The notes under the pieces were generated by a model. It worked only from the letters and a program-made list of their open reading frames with translations, searched no databases and was not told where the DNA came from. From Xestospongia bergquistia (taxonomy: Eukaryota; Porifera; Demospongiae; Haplosclerida; Petrosiidae): DNA of 64,000 nt. The stretch is from the NCBI GenBank assembly GCA_963965975.1, contig OZ014418.1, positions 7,047,275-7,111,274 on the forward strand, written 5' to 3'. Positions 42,301 through 56,800 of the stretch are shown one piece after another; position 1 is the first letter of the stretch; every line of letters starts with the position of its first letter. Position numbers and translations under genes: made by a program.

Positions 42301-44050
42301 AAGGTTGAGATGACAATGAGAGTGAACTGTCGGAGATAGACTGGAGAGAAAAAAGAAATAGTTTGTGAGAATGGATAGAGAGATTGATGAGTTGAACAGA
42401 GAGACAATGAAAGTTATTGTTAGTTTCATTGAGAATGTCTAGACACTAAAAATATTAATTAAGTTTAATTTATTATTTCAATAGAAACAGTGAAAATAAA
42501 ACGTATTACATAAAATAAACAGAGATATTAAAACATTGCATACATGTGTATAGTCCAATGGAAGCAAAATTGGTAAAAATAACAATCATTTTAATGTTTT
42601 GGGACTAAATGATTTGTTACAACAAGGACATGTTATACTTTCTATACTATATAGAACAACTAAGTTACTATAGTGATTTAGTTGTATACAACAATGGGAT
42701 AACAAAGTGTGACTAAGGGAAAAGAACAATATGTCCCAAATGTTCATCAAATAAAGCCCTGGGAGAGATGGATATAATAATTCAGCTGTCTTCTTTCAAT
42801 AAACACATATCGTTATTAATATTGTGTGCCAACTTAGGACTTAGTTTCTATTCAATGTTTGCCCTCAAAAAATTGATATTCAAGGAAATATATACAAATA
42901 TTGAACTAATCTTGTTCTTGTTCTAAATAATATGGGTTTTTGTTTTTGCTATACATATTGTATGGGTATGAGTCTTATATAAGACACTGTTTGGGTATGA
43001 GCCTTATATAAGACATTGTTTGGGTATGAGTCTTATATAAGACATTGTATGGGTATGAGGCTTATATAAGACATTGTTTGGGTATGAGTCTTAAATATAT
43101 ATAATATGGGTATGAGTCTTATAATATAGGTATTAGTCTTGTTATATATGTACATGGTATAGGTTTGAGTCTTGTTATACATGTACAAGGTATGGGTGTG
43201 AGTCTTATAATATAGGTATTAGTCTTGTTATATATGTACATGGTATAGGTTTGAGTCTTGTTATACATGTACAAGGTATGGGTGTGAGTCTTATCATATT
43301 CAATAGTACATGTTGTAAGTTGGATATTCAAAATTATGCTATAATTATATGCAAATTAATTGAAATTGCTGTCATAGTAATTCTAGAATAAAACTGGTTA
43401 TCAAAACAAGTTTGTCCAAATGGCTAAACAATTAACAATAAATACAACTACTAAGAAATTAACTCTTAATTTTGTGAGAATATGTTACAAAGATTCCCTT
43501 CTAATATACGATCCAGACTACGGCAACTCAAAGAAAAATAAGATTAACGAGAACATATTACCATGGTAACAGAGATTCCCAATATTTCTCCTTCTCTATT
43601 ACATTTGCTTAATAAATACATTCAATTCATAGTAATTATGAAGACTATCCAAACAGGAGGTCAATTATACCACTCTCTGAGATCACATGTATCTTATGGT
43701 TAGTTTCACTTTCCTAGGAGAGGGAGGGTTATAGTACAAATATGGTCACGTGACCTCTCCCCCTCAGACTTGTGGAGACATTAGACAAAACTGTAGCAAT
43801 CACTTGTAAGAGTTATAATTATGACAGTCAGGCTATCTGTGATTATAATACTAGTTTGCTAGTTTCATTATTAATATTGCTGGTATGACACTTTATTTTA
43901 ATGACAGCTGGTCATTAACTATTGACTCTCTCTATCCATCTAACTATGTAACTGTATTCATCCATTGATCTGTTTCTTTCATCCATAAATCTATCTATCA
44001 ACCAGTCTGTTTATTAATATATGCATATTAACTAACTTAAGTAAATACCC

Positions 44051-44086
<36 letters not shown>

Positions 44087-44801
44087 ATCCTTTTATCTTG
44101 TACTCCCAAACCATTGCAAAGGAGTGTCTATCAATGACCACAGTACATCAATAAACTATGTTTTATAATACTCCCAGGATAATTCAACATATGTTCACTA
44201 TTATTATCAATGAATAGATCTCCTTTGTGTTGGGGCAGGAACATGTGTACTGTTCTCATACCAGAAACCTATCTTCAAAAGTGAGAGTCTATTAGAGTGT
44301 GGTCTTGTACAGCTGACCTATTAATCTATTTTAATGGTTTCTTGTAATAGTGGCTTTTGTTTTGACAGTAACTAAACTTGTACAGGGATTCATTCATCCA
44401 TCTATCCATCCATCCATCCATCTATCCATCCATCCATCCATCCATCCATCTATCCATCCATCCATTCATCCATCCATCCATCCATTAATCCATCTATCCA
44501 TCCATTCATCCATCTATCCATCCATATATATTTCTAAATATATATTGTTGTCCACATCAAGTAAATTTTTAAAATGATGCTGCTATGGTTACATATGAAA
44601 AATGACATGAAATACATGTGAAATGAGAAGCCATATTTTACAACAATAACAATTCCTTTGTAACATCTAACAACACAAAAATTATGAACACCTACATTAT
44701 ATGTACATATAATAATACATGTATTATTGAATAGAAAGGTTTTGTATTATAAAACAAATGAGGCTAGTTGTTAAATGTGAACATTCTAATATAATCCTAA
44801 G

Positions 44802-44853
<52 letters not shown>

Positions 44854-47800
44854 ACTAACACTAAAAGTGAACAGCTGGAATTACACACGTATCTTTCTAT
44901 ACAAATACCGGTAACCCTGGTTTAACAATACCAATAAACGTTACCGATCATCCCCACATAGTAGTATATGTCTCTGCCCATATCAAATAGCGACCACAAT
45001 GAATTGACACAATAGTAGTTACCATGAAGACATTTTATAATTCATATGGATACGTGTAGTATACCTAATATGATTGTAAATGTTTGTGAGCACGAGTGTA
45101 GTGTTTTCTTGTTGCTATGGCAACTGTGTGACAGAATTGTCTGGTAAGCGTGGTTAGTTGTAAAGAAGAATTCTCTGGTATATATAATAGTGCCATTGAG
45201 TTTTAAAGGAAAGAGGCAGAGTTATTAAGTTATACTAATGAATATCTTTGTAAAATGATAAGTCAGTGTTGTCATATGATTGTATAACTGTAGATAACAA
45301 CAGTGTTGAAATGTACATTATAGAGAAGGCAGGCTTTATAGAGAAATATGTAATTATTGTAAGGGAACTAGTATAACAGAGGATATTAATTTGATCAATT
45401 AAAATATACTTATTTGATATTAAAATATGATATTTTAGTATAATTAGTTATAAATTTGATATAATTACATAAAAACACAACACACACGGACATGGACACA
45501 CACACACACACACTCGGTACACATGTACTTCTGACATATGATATCATAATATTTATTAAATTAACATGGTAATATAGTTTTTTCTTAGTAGTAAGTTAAC
45601 TGTATTCTTTGTGTAATACAATTATTAAAAAACAATTATCATGTTGGTTACATTGAGTAATCACTGTTGAAAACAACTATTAAACTGTTTGTATTTCATT
45701 TTAAATAATTTCCTGGTCTATATCTTTCTAAAGTTTACCTATAATTAATTATTTATTTTCATCTCAGATCAAAGCACACAAATACAGAAGAACAATATTA
45801 CATGTCCTATGTATTATTAATACATTGTTTATTTATTTATATGTAGTTATGTGACTGTACGTGTAGTCTGAAATACATACATCCAGCAGTGCAAAGTCTA
45901 GCCAATAATAAATAATTGTTTATTTTATCACGTATGATCAAAGAGTTAAATATAGTAAGTAATGATATCATACTAAGTAAGGTTTACCAATAACTGGATG
46001 GATCAATGGAGACTTGCTTGAATTAGGAGGCAATGTCTATTAAATCATTTGACCATGGAATGGATAATTATTATTATATTTTTTGAGTCGGTTTAGGTAA
46101 TATTATATCATGTACTAGTGAATTCGATACGCTCATATTCTCATACCAATGCTTATCTTGTCAAAGCCGAGAGCATAATAGTTATGGCAACACTGTTAAT
46201 ACCGACATCAACATAATACACACTTAGTGATAAATAATTTTAAATGTACTTTCCTTTGACTTAAACATTACTAATGTATATTTTTTTCACATTATAACAT
46301 TGTATATTACTCGGACCTTGTAAACAACATTGATGAGCTCAATACATAAGCTTACATAAGCTCTTATAACAATACTTTATACTTAACTAATGTAACTGTC
46401 TTTATAGATAGACTTGTCTTAAATGGATTTCAAGATCTAGGTGAATAGTGGAGTATTTAGAATTGTAAATTATTTAAAAAAGCTGTTAATAGAAAAACAA
46501 AGTTTAAAGTAGTTACAAATAGTTGTTAACAATATGATAACATTTGTATATAACAATTAGTATACTTTGTTGTATTGTTGTTGTTTTTGGTTTATTTGAT
46601 AATATTTCATTTAGAAAATGAAGGTATTTGAAGCGCACAATATATGTTGACAGCTGGTACTTTTTGTGTACATAACAGTGCTTAAAAAATCATTTATACT
46701 AACAAAACAGTTTATATAACACAGGTCAAAAAGTGTAAAATAAATATTTTTAATTTTTATGTGGAGTGTTATCAAGTACTCTGTGTGTGTGTGTGTGTAT
46801 GCACATTTGTATATATCTTTGTGTTATGTAGGTGTCCTCCTTATAAATAAATGTATAATATATAAATTGATGTACTTAAGCAAGAAATTTTCCACAGATG
46901 TAGTTGTAATTAGTGAGTTTAAAATTCCCTTAAATGTCAAGGGACTCATAAATAATTCTAAATATCACTCAATGCATTTCTCGTGTGAATATCATATAAC
47001 ATCTTTTACCACAGTTCAAGCAATTACAAAGGAACCATAATGTGGTAGGCAGGCAGGCAATGTCTAGCCACTAAACCACTGAAAGAGACAGGGGTAGATA
47101 AAAAGGATGATATAACATAAAAATATCTTTGTTATCTTTGAAAGAGATAGGTTCTTAGCCTCTTAGATATTATAAACGGATGAGATATTGTCCATAAAGT
47201 TATTTTAATAGTAACTATTGTTGTAGTATGGCATCATGATTGTAAGTTTAATTAGTGAACAAAATTACATTTTTAAGCTCTACTGGAAAAATGAGTTAGT
47301 TTGTAACACTTTTAAACATAAGAGAATCACGTGATGATGTCAAATGTTTATCAGAAGGAATGTTCAGCTCTCAGTTACTTAAAAATTGTTTTTTTAAAAA
47401 AATCTGTTTGATCTTGTGATAAGATCCTATTGACCTGATGATATTAGAATTTTAACACAAAGAGTTCACACTTTTAATATTTTAGAAATTTGTGTAGCCT
47501 TATTTAGCCTTGATGATCATTACCTCAGACAAGATCAGAGAGACCTTGAAATGAAATATGACGTAATCAATCAAGAAAAATGTTTAATTAACAGCTGCAA
47601 TACTAAAAAAGGATCTGTTTATTGAAATGATAATATCAATTGTGGACATATTAGTCAGCTGTTTAGTGTTTCAATATTTACATTGTAACAAAGGATTACT
47701 ATTAAAAGTACTTACATAGAATTAATATACGATAGGTATCATCTTCCGGTATAATATTTGAAACTATTTTAAAAAATGCCATTTCTCAAAAATGCTAGCT

Positions 47801-50267
47801 ATTTTTTATTGCATAACATACAGTTATGCATTCATATTTATGATACTTCTAATATAACACTCAGTAACCACAAATCATTCTACTTTCCATAGTATCTTTT
47901 GTCTGGAATATTACTCTATCTGCCTCCGGTGTCCAAAGGATAACCTGAGTAGGACACCCCCCTCTCTCTCCCTCTGTCTTTTCTCTCACCCACAGAGAAA
48001 GCTTTTGTAAATGCATTATGTAATAGTCCATATTTTCCTCCCACATTGTTGACACATAATTAGCAGTGAAATTAACAGCTGCTATAATAGTATTATAGGA
48101 AGTATGTGAAGTGTGTAATTTTATCTGGTTGTTGAAGAAAATGATTTTTGTGTTGTAATTCTAACCAATTTTATTGAGGTCACTGTGGTAAGTATTGATT
48201 ACACCCAATGGCTTATGTTTGCTACCACTAGACTAGTGAACATCAGTACTTACCACAGTGACCTAGGATAGCTACCATTAGTAAGCTCTAGACTAGTGAA
48301 CATCAGTACTTACCACAGTGACCTAGGATAGCTACTATTAGTAAGCTCTAAACTAGTAAACATCAGTACTAACCACAGTGATCTAGGATAGCTACCATTA
48401 GTAAGCTCTAGACTAGTGAACATCAGTACTTACCACAGTGACCTAGGATAGCTACTATTAGTAAGCTCTAAACTAGTAAACATCAGTACTTACCACAGTG
48501 ACCTAGGATAGCTACCATTAGTAAGCTCTAGACTAGTGAAAACCAGTACTTACCACAGTGACTTAGGATAGCTACCATTAGTAAGCTCTAGACTAGTGAA
48601 CATCAGTACTTACCACAGTGAGTTAGGATAACTACCATTAGTAAGCTCTAGACTAGTAAACATCAGTACTTACCACAGTGACTTAGGATAACTACCACTA
48701 GTAAGCTCTAGACTAATAAACATCAGTACTTAACAAATACAGGTGAACAGTTAGTATTAGTTAGTAATTACCCCAAGGCAAATTATCCTGCCATAAATAC
48801 TATCATTCACTAATCCATGATAAGTACTAAAATTCCTTAGTCTACATTTTACTATATAATGATTACAATATCTTCTAATATGGACCTACTAAAAAGCATC
48901 ATTTCATAATAGTTTACTACAATATAATAGAGTACAACCTTCCTTAGTTGTACATAATTTGATTAATTATAAAAATTACCCAAGAAGACACTAGACTAGA
49001 CATTACTTTGATGTAGAGAAGTGACCTAAGAAATGAATTATTAACATCTTATGAGAGAGTAGTTGTGGGATAAAATTCCCCTTTACAGAAATCAAAGGGC
49101 ACAAGATATAATGAATTAATACACAGACAGGAAGGAATACATGTCACACACCAGTTACATTATTAACTATTTGCCTGTCTGCCCATTCATCCATTTTATC
49201 TATCCATTCATCAATTCATCTGTCCATTCACTAACCCATTCATCAATTCATCTGTCCATTTACTAACCCATTCATCCATTCATCAATTCATCTGTCCATT
49301 CACTAACCCATTTATCAATTCATCTGTCCATTCACTAATCCATTCATCAATTCACTTATCACTTACTTCTATTTTATCATCTTTATCTTCAGTGCTACTC
49401 ATAGGTGATGTTGCCATGGTAACAACATTACTAGATTCAATATTGATTGATGGTAGATACTGTAATTATAAAGAAACAGTCAAATATATTGTATGTATGT
49501 TGATATAAAGTAACATAATGATGACCAAGGATAGGTACCATTAAGAATTGATGCCCGCAAAGTGGTAGCTATCCCTAGTCACTGTGGTAAGTACTGATGT
49601 TCACTAGTCTAGAGCTCACTAATGATAGCTATCTTAAGCCACTGTGGTAAGTACTGATGTTCAAGGCATATTAAATGTTATTTTAAGAGTGGTTAACTGG
49701 TATATTATAATATCCCCTGACTTAACTCTACTCAACCCTACTTCACACGCATTATAAACACCTATAGCCCACCTCGTTCTCACAACACCATTTGACCTAT
49801 GTCCGACCTTAATCAATGAATAAGCTAAAACAATCAACAAGGTAGAGTACCTTTAAGGTAGTATCTAATTACTATTATCACTGTTATGGACACTTCCTGT
49901 TGCATGCCTGAGCAGACCAAGGTGATGAATGTTGTAATTGTTTGTACTGATGTCTGAGGTCAGAGTTTAGTTATTAATCACTTCAAACCGGTCACATGCT
50001 TTAGGTGATTACCCATCATATGTAATTAATAACATTATCGGGTCACAAGACAGGTTTGTAAACTAGTTTATACATCAGGTCTCTCAATGTAATTATATTT
50101 ATAGCGAGCAATTTAAACTGGTTTTAATTTCATTCCATTGTAGAACAAACAATTGTGCAATATAATTGTTATCATGATTAACAGAATAAGCCACTAACAC
50201 AGAAAACTTAGTAATTAGTTATTCATTACATAATTTATTATATTTCATAAACTATTATAACAAATCA

Positions 50268-50307
<40 letters not shown>

Positions 50308-50759
50308 CCATGGGTTGTTGTATTGTGCTATTATATTTAGTCAATTATCATATTATAAGCAAGACATTAGATCATAATGACATCATGTGGTCTTAACAGG
50401 AGACAGTGATAATATATAGATGCACAGTCATAGTTACTATTAATGATTTCATATTTAACACCTTTATATTATCTCATAAACCACTTCCTCTATTAATAAA
50501 GGGACTTTATCCTTTTAAAAAAAGGTCAGCTCAGGAAGTCATTACTTACATGCTATCAATAATGTTCCAAAATATCACAGATCTGATAAGTGATTTAACT
50601 CATTGTGGCATGCAGGAAGATTTTTGTCAAGATAAATATAATAGGACATTATATTTATCTGTGGTTTGTTCTAGTTTATATTTAAAAGAGCATCTTTAAT
50701 TAGTAATATTGACATTCATTATATTACATCTAAGAAATATCCCCCTCTCTCTCTATATA

Positions 50760-50790
<31 letters not shown>

Positions 50791-52416
50791 ATTCCATCAA
50801 TCTATTCAACCATTGATTCGCTTCTATTGACTTAACACATCGAGGTTTTGTTTCAGGAACAAAGACCAATATTATTAACATATTGCAACAGTTACATTAC
50901 ATCAATATTATATTCCTCTATATAATGTATTATATTAACTGGTACAATATTATTAATATACTACAACAGTTACATCAATATTATATTCCTCTATATAATG
51001 TATTATATTAACTGATACAATATTATTAATATACTACAACAGTTACATTACATCAATATTATATTCCTCTATATAATGTATTATATTAACTGATACAATA
51101 TTATAATATATTATAATATATGTGATCTAGTGAATCCATATAAAAAATATATAAAATCAACAAACAAGACATTTTGGGACATAATTATTGTCATAATAAA
51201 CTGAGCCTGCACTCTTCCCATATCATGGGCCAAGGTCGCAAATTTGGCAGCCGAAATACATAAAAGAATATTAGTTATATTAATTTGTATTGAGTGCCAG
51301 TTATGTAACCTGTAATAAAACTTGTATTGTTTGGTGTTAAGAGTTGTAGCATCACAACTTTTCTGTCTTCTCAGTGGTAACATATTGAAAGTGAAACTGT
51401 CTGTACTTGTATCCTGTAATCTTAATTAATTGAACCCTAACTATATCATGACAGAATAGTATAAGCTTTAATCTAATTTTATGGGCTCTGTGATGAGTTT
51501 TGAAAGGATTGTTGTATAGATATGTTAATCAATATTAGACGATTTGTTTAACATATATAGTAAGTGATAGCAGTGACAATTGAATTAGCAATGTTCTTCT
51601 AATTGGAGGGAATTTTTTACAAAAAGCATTTGTGTGTATTTATAATAATATAGTAAGGTTGTTTAATATGATATTTAAGCATGTAAATAATGCTTTAATT
51701 AACATTTTTGTAATAATTCAACTATTTGTGGTTGCGTTGAAACAAGATTGACCAAGAGTTAGTATAAATCATAAGAACAGATTACTAAAAAAACTAAAGT
51801 CAATATGACTACATATTATAAGATACATGCTCTCCTGATATAGTTGATGAATAATAGGAAACAACTTTTAAAAGCCAAACCAGATATCAGATCACTACAA
51901 TCTAATTTTATTTGATGTCATAGTAAAAGTCAGAGAGATAAACTGATCTTAGTATTAGTTAATCAAAGCTGGGGTTTTTTCCTTTCCTTCTTATTGGCGT
52001 ACAATGTACAACAGATAACTTATGATCTATAAATGACTGGTATGTCTATGTGTAATAGTAAATATTGTAAAGGTTCTTTGTACTCAAAAATCGTTTCCTT
52101 GACCATTATTTGATATCGTACTGTATTACAATTTTGTATTGATCATATAATATTTAAGTGTTTGTAGTATTATGTCTTTAGAAAATGTTAGAAAACAGTC
52201 CCTTTGTTATCTATTGACTAATAAAGATATATCAAATATCATATTATAAGGTCAAAGTTAACTTCCTCTGATTATAGTCATGATGTAACAATTCTTACAG
52301 TCACTTAGGCTCCATGAATACTGGTATGTTACATAGTCTGCCTATAATTATCATAACAATTACATGTAGTCAAAGCCTCTCTCTCTCTCTCTCTCTCTCC
52401 CTCTCCCTCCCTTCCT

Positions 52417-52481
<65 letters not shown>

Positions 52482-53780
52482 AACTTCACTCAATCTAGTC
52501 AGAAACAAACATTACATAACAATAACAACAAATAAGACATGTAATCAGTACATGTAATTTTACCAACGTACATCCTTTATCCTCTTTTCCTAGAAAATAA
52601 TGTTTCCTCTTGATTTAAAAATACCTGGTATTCATAATAATAGCAAGAACACATCATCTGTTGATACAAGTACATACTAATTTCTAAACACATTCTAAAA
52701 TTCCCTCCACTAAAAATGAATAAAACTCCATTACCAATTAATATAATAGTTTAATAACAAATTTAATATGCAGCATTTCTCAGTATATGTCCTAACATTG
52801 ATTAATAACATCCTGTTCATTATAAAGCCATTCAGCCTGGTCTTTGTCTTAGTATTTCTTGGCAAACCAAACAATTTATTTCATCATCTATTGTATTTCC
52901 AATTCCTCTTTTTATTAGAGTAACTTTCTTTAAGGAGAATTGCTTGTTTACAAGAATATATTATAACAGATGATCTTATGACCTTCATGTGTCATATAAA
53001 ATTAAAATGTTAGGTAGTATGAGATAAGACTTACCTTTGAAACAACACTAAATAGTACTTGACTTAATTTATAGGCAATGTAATGCAGCTGTTATATATT
53101 ATACATGACAAGTAAAACTGTGATACTTTTAACAAACAAGTGATTAATTACAAGAAGTGTTGACAATAAAAGTTTCCTATAGATTGGTTTTAAATTACCT
53201 CCATAAATATCAGTTTCAGTATAATAATGAATCAAATTTTCCAGTAAAACAGCTTCAGTCTGACCCCAAGAAGTCATGAATATTGTTTATTGTTTCTGAA
53301 AATAGTGCAACTCAAATTACACTCTACAAACACTGCAGTGTCTTAATGACTTCATCAGTATGCTATGCAGTACAGTTTATACAAATAGTGACACTGTAAT
53401 ACTAAGAGTCCTCTCAACACACAATAATACACAATCTTATATCATAGAAGTCCCATACTAAATACATTGTGGTCACAATATACCAATATTCATACTTAGT
53501 AAACAGATCACTGCTTACATTCTTATATTTCAATACAATCCCATGGAAGAGGTGAGTAAAGAATAGATAAACTCTTAAACCCACCTTAAACCCAAACTCC
53601 CAAGGGAGGGTCTGACCACCCAAAGACTTGTTTTTTATCAAGTTCTCATTGGTCCAAATGAAAATAATCACACATGCTCATAGAATTCTGTCTCTATGGT
53701 ATATCTAAACTGTATACACAGGCCAATTTAACATGTGAATAGGCTATTGTACATGATAATTGATGATGATAAATAGATTA

Positions 53781-53836
<56 letters not shown>

Positions 53837-56800
53837 ATACTCTATCAGTAACTCTAAGAAATAATACTATAAATTTAAAAGATAATTTTCACTTTTACAA
53901 ATAATAGATCATTGCCTTGGATTCTCCTGTCACTGTACTGTGTATTACTGAAACATTAATACACTAAACAATTACTAATATAAGTACAACATATAGTACT
54001 AACATTTCTATATGTAATATTTAATATACAACATTTAAATCAATATGACCATGCAGTACTCCTAATGGGACAGTGTTTATTCATTGGATGTAGAGTGTGT
54101 GAACTAGGATTGTTACACTGTGTATAAATGATTATTAAGTATTATATTCATTCAGTGTAAGGTAGAACCATTCACAAGTTTAAAGGATATCTACTAGCAA
54201 TATAACACAATGGTTAGTACACTCCCTCTCTTCCATTCAAAAGGTTGTAATTACTATAATATGGTCATCTATCTCATTGATCAGTTGTTAGGAAGTGAAG
54301 CTAATTCAATTGAAAATTGCATTCTATAATGGCACCATTAGTCTAGTTAACCTACCACAGTGACTTAGGATAGCTACCATTAGTAAGCTCTAAACTAGTA
54401 AACATCAGTACTTACCACAGTGACCTAGGATAGCTACCATTAGTAAGCTCTAGACTAGTGAACATCAGTACTTACCACAGTGACCTAGGATAGCTACCAT
54501 TAGTAAGCTCTAGACCAGTAAACATTAGTACTTACCACAGTGACCTAAGATAGCTACCATTAGTAAGCTCTAGACTAGTAAACATCAATACTTACCACAG
54601 TGACTTAGGATAGCTACCATTAGTAAGCTCTAGACTAGTAAACATCAATACTTACCACAGTGACTTAGGATAGCTACCATTAGTAAGCTCTAGACTAGTG
54701 AACATCAGTACTTACCACAGTGACCTAGGATAACTACCATTAGTAAGCTCTAGACCAGTAAACATTAGTACTTACCACAGTGACCTAAGATAGCTACCAT
54801 TAGTAAGCTCTAGACTAGTAAATATCAATACTTACCACAGTGACTTAGGATAGCTATCATTAGTAAGCTCTAGACTAGTGAACATCAGTACTTACCACAG
54901 TGACTACCATGATTAGTAAGCATAGTGACCTAATGACCTTATTGGAATAACCACTAAGATTATTAATACCACTAATACCACAAAATACTACCTCATCTTA
55001 ACATGTGCTCAAGTTGGTTTCAAGGTAAAACAAGGAGTGGATATATAAACAAACTATGAGTGTACCTGACACTACCACTATCAGCAAGGCAAAGTATAGT
55101 ATTAACCACAACACATAGCAATATAATTATCAAATGAACTATAAACTGTCCTCTACAGTACAGTACTGTACTCCACAGTACTGTGCTCTGCAGTATTGTA
55201 TTATACTGTATTGTACTGTACTGTACTGTAGAGTAGAATTCAAAGGATGGTTAAGACATTTGTTTATATATCTCTATTCACCTTATCTGTATAAGAGTTG
55301 AAAGGGGAAATTATGGGCAGAGTCATTTTACCATCGGAGGAGGAACTATATGTCTTATAAGACGTTAAAACAACTTTATTAGGAGATGATATTGAGGCTA
55401 CAAATATGCCCACAGACAAAACCATAATCTATTCCACCTGTGTTTGCATTGGTTGTTGGTTTTAAAAAAGGGATAATGTGATTTTTTAAATTTAAATGGA
55501 GAAACAAGGCAAAAAGACACATACCAGTTACATAGTCTGACAGCTACAAAATGAATATTGTTGAGTTAGTCATCATCAATGAATTTTGTTAAGGCCAGCT
55601 GGACAACCAAAGAGAGAATGCTTAACAAGCACCCAAAATATTTCCCAAATATTAATTGGAACTTAATATGCTTTGGAGTTGAATCAAGTATTATAATTAA
55701 TTAAGCATATTATAGTCTACTTTCACTCTAATTAGCAAAATATGATTCAATTTCTTTCATAGGCAGCCATACCAGGCTAGATTCGAGGGGGGGAGTTTAT
55801 TAATAGGCTTTTCTCAGACCACACCGGAAAAGAGGGCTTGCTCTTAGCCTGCGGATTCCTTTCAGCTGCTGTTGTTTACCAAAAAAAACCTTTGCACTTT
55901 CAGGAAGTCTTACCAAAAGTTCATATGAGATATTCTCCTTTTAAGTTGCCGAAAAGAGAGGATGCAGGGCAGATGCCATAATGTTTTAGTAAAAACATTT
56001 TATGTCCTTTTATTAATGATCTAATCCAGGTGCAGTGAGGGTATAGGTTATAATACACAGTAACATTCAGTAATGTCACTAACATGTAGGTATGTATACC
56101 ACAACAATGCTGATGTCATCTGAATGTTATATGATCCTCCATTCATTGTACATACTTTGTCACATCTTGACATAGTGTAGATTAAAGCTTGGTCTAATGA
56201 CTACAACATATACACTTGAGTTGATTCTGATGTTATTATAAAGCCATATTCCTTTTTTAATATAGAAACTCAGTTACAACCAGTCACTTAATATTAGATT
56301 CTACTAATAAACACTTAGCATATTAAGAGTTGTAAGTTTATAAGCACCTCTACCTGTGGATTAGTAGGCATGCCATGTAATACAATTATAACCAATAGTA
56401 CCAGCTGTTACTAAAAGGAATGCATTAATTTGTAGAAAAGACAAACAAAGACAAGTTAGCTTGATCTATCTAAAAGATTCTCCTGTAAATTTAACGTACT
56501 CTAACACAATTTAACAGAATTTAACAACAACACTTATGTCAAAAAATCTTTGAAATGCTATAACAGGATATTTTCATAACATAAGACCTCATTCAAAAGC
56601 TATTATAATTTAAACACATTTAAATATCTTCTAACATGTTAAAGGTACTTTTCTATCATAAGTCTTCCTTCTTATTTACAATGGACTAATATTCCCTGAA
56701 TTAACACGAACCACAAAATTCAAATCACTCTTAGCCATACAAACGCTAAAATGAAGCCAAAAAGTGCATTTCACAATGAATAGGGAGTTCACCAACGCTA

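Larger units (their letters stand above)
42341..49366. other. 7.0-kb satellite-rich intron
   Basis: Besides the repeats listed separately it holds AT-rich sequence, (CA)n at 44057-44081, (GA)n at 44805-44851 and CA-rich DNA near 45476-45513. I found no convincing exon on either strand. Open frames such as 46759-47040 lack any protein-like signature. Confidence 0.6.

Noticed and set aside
46759-47040. Plus-strand 93-residue open frame
   Set aside because: Starts in a (TG)n tract, lies antisense within an intron, and shows no protein-like pattern.
48226-48735. Regular 60-bp array as a CRISPR-like locus
   Set aside because: There are no unique spacers, the whole 60 bp is repeated, and the genome is clearly eukaryotic.
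53414-53671. Minus-strand 85-residue open frame in the large intron
   Set aside because: Hydrophobic, AT-driven composition with no recognisable motif and no splice partners in phase.
55525-55550. Possible 19-nt microexon on the minus strand (TGTAG ... GTATGT)
   Set aside because: Including it would break the phase-0 join between 57089 and 49459.
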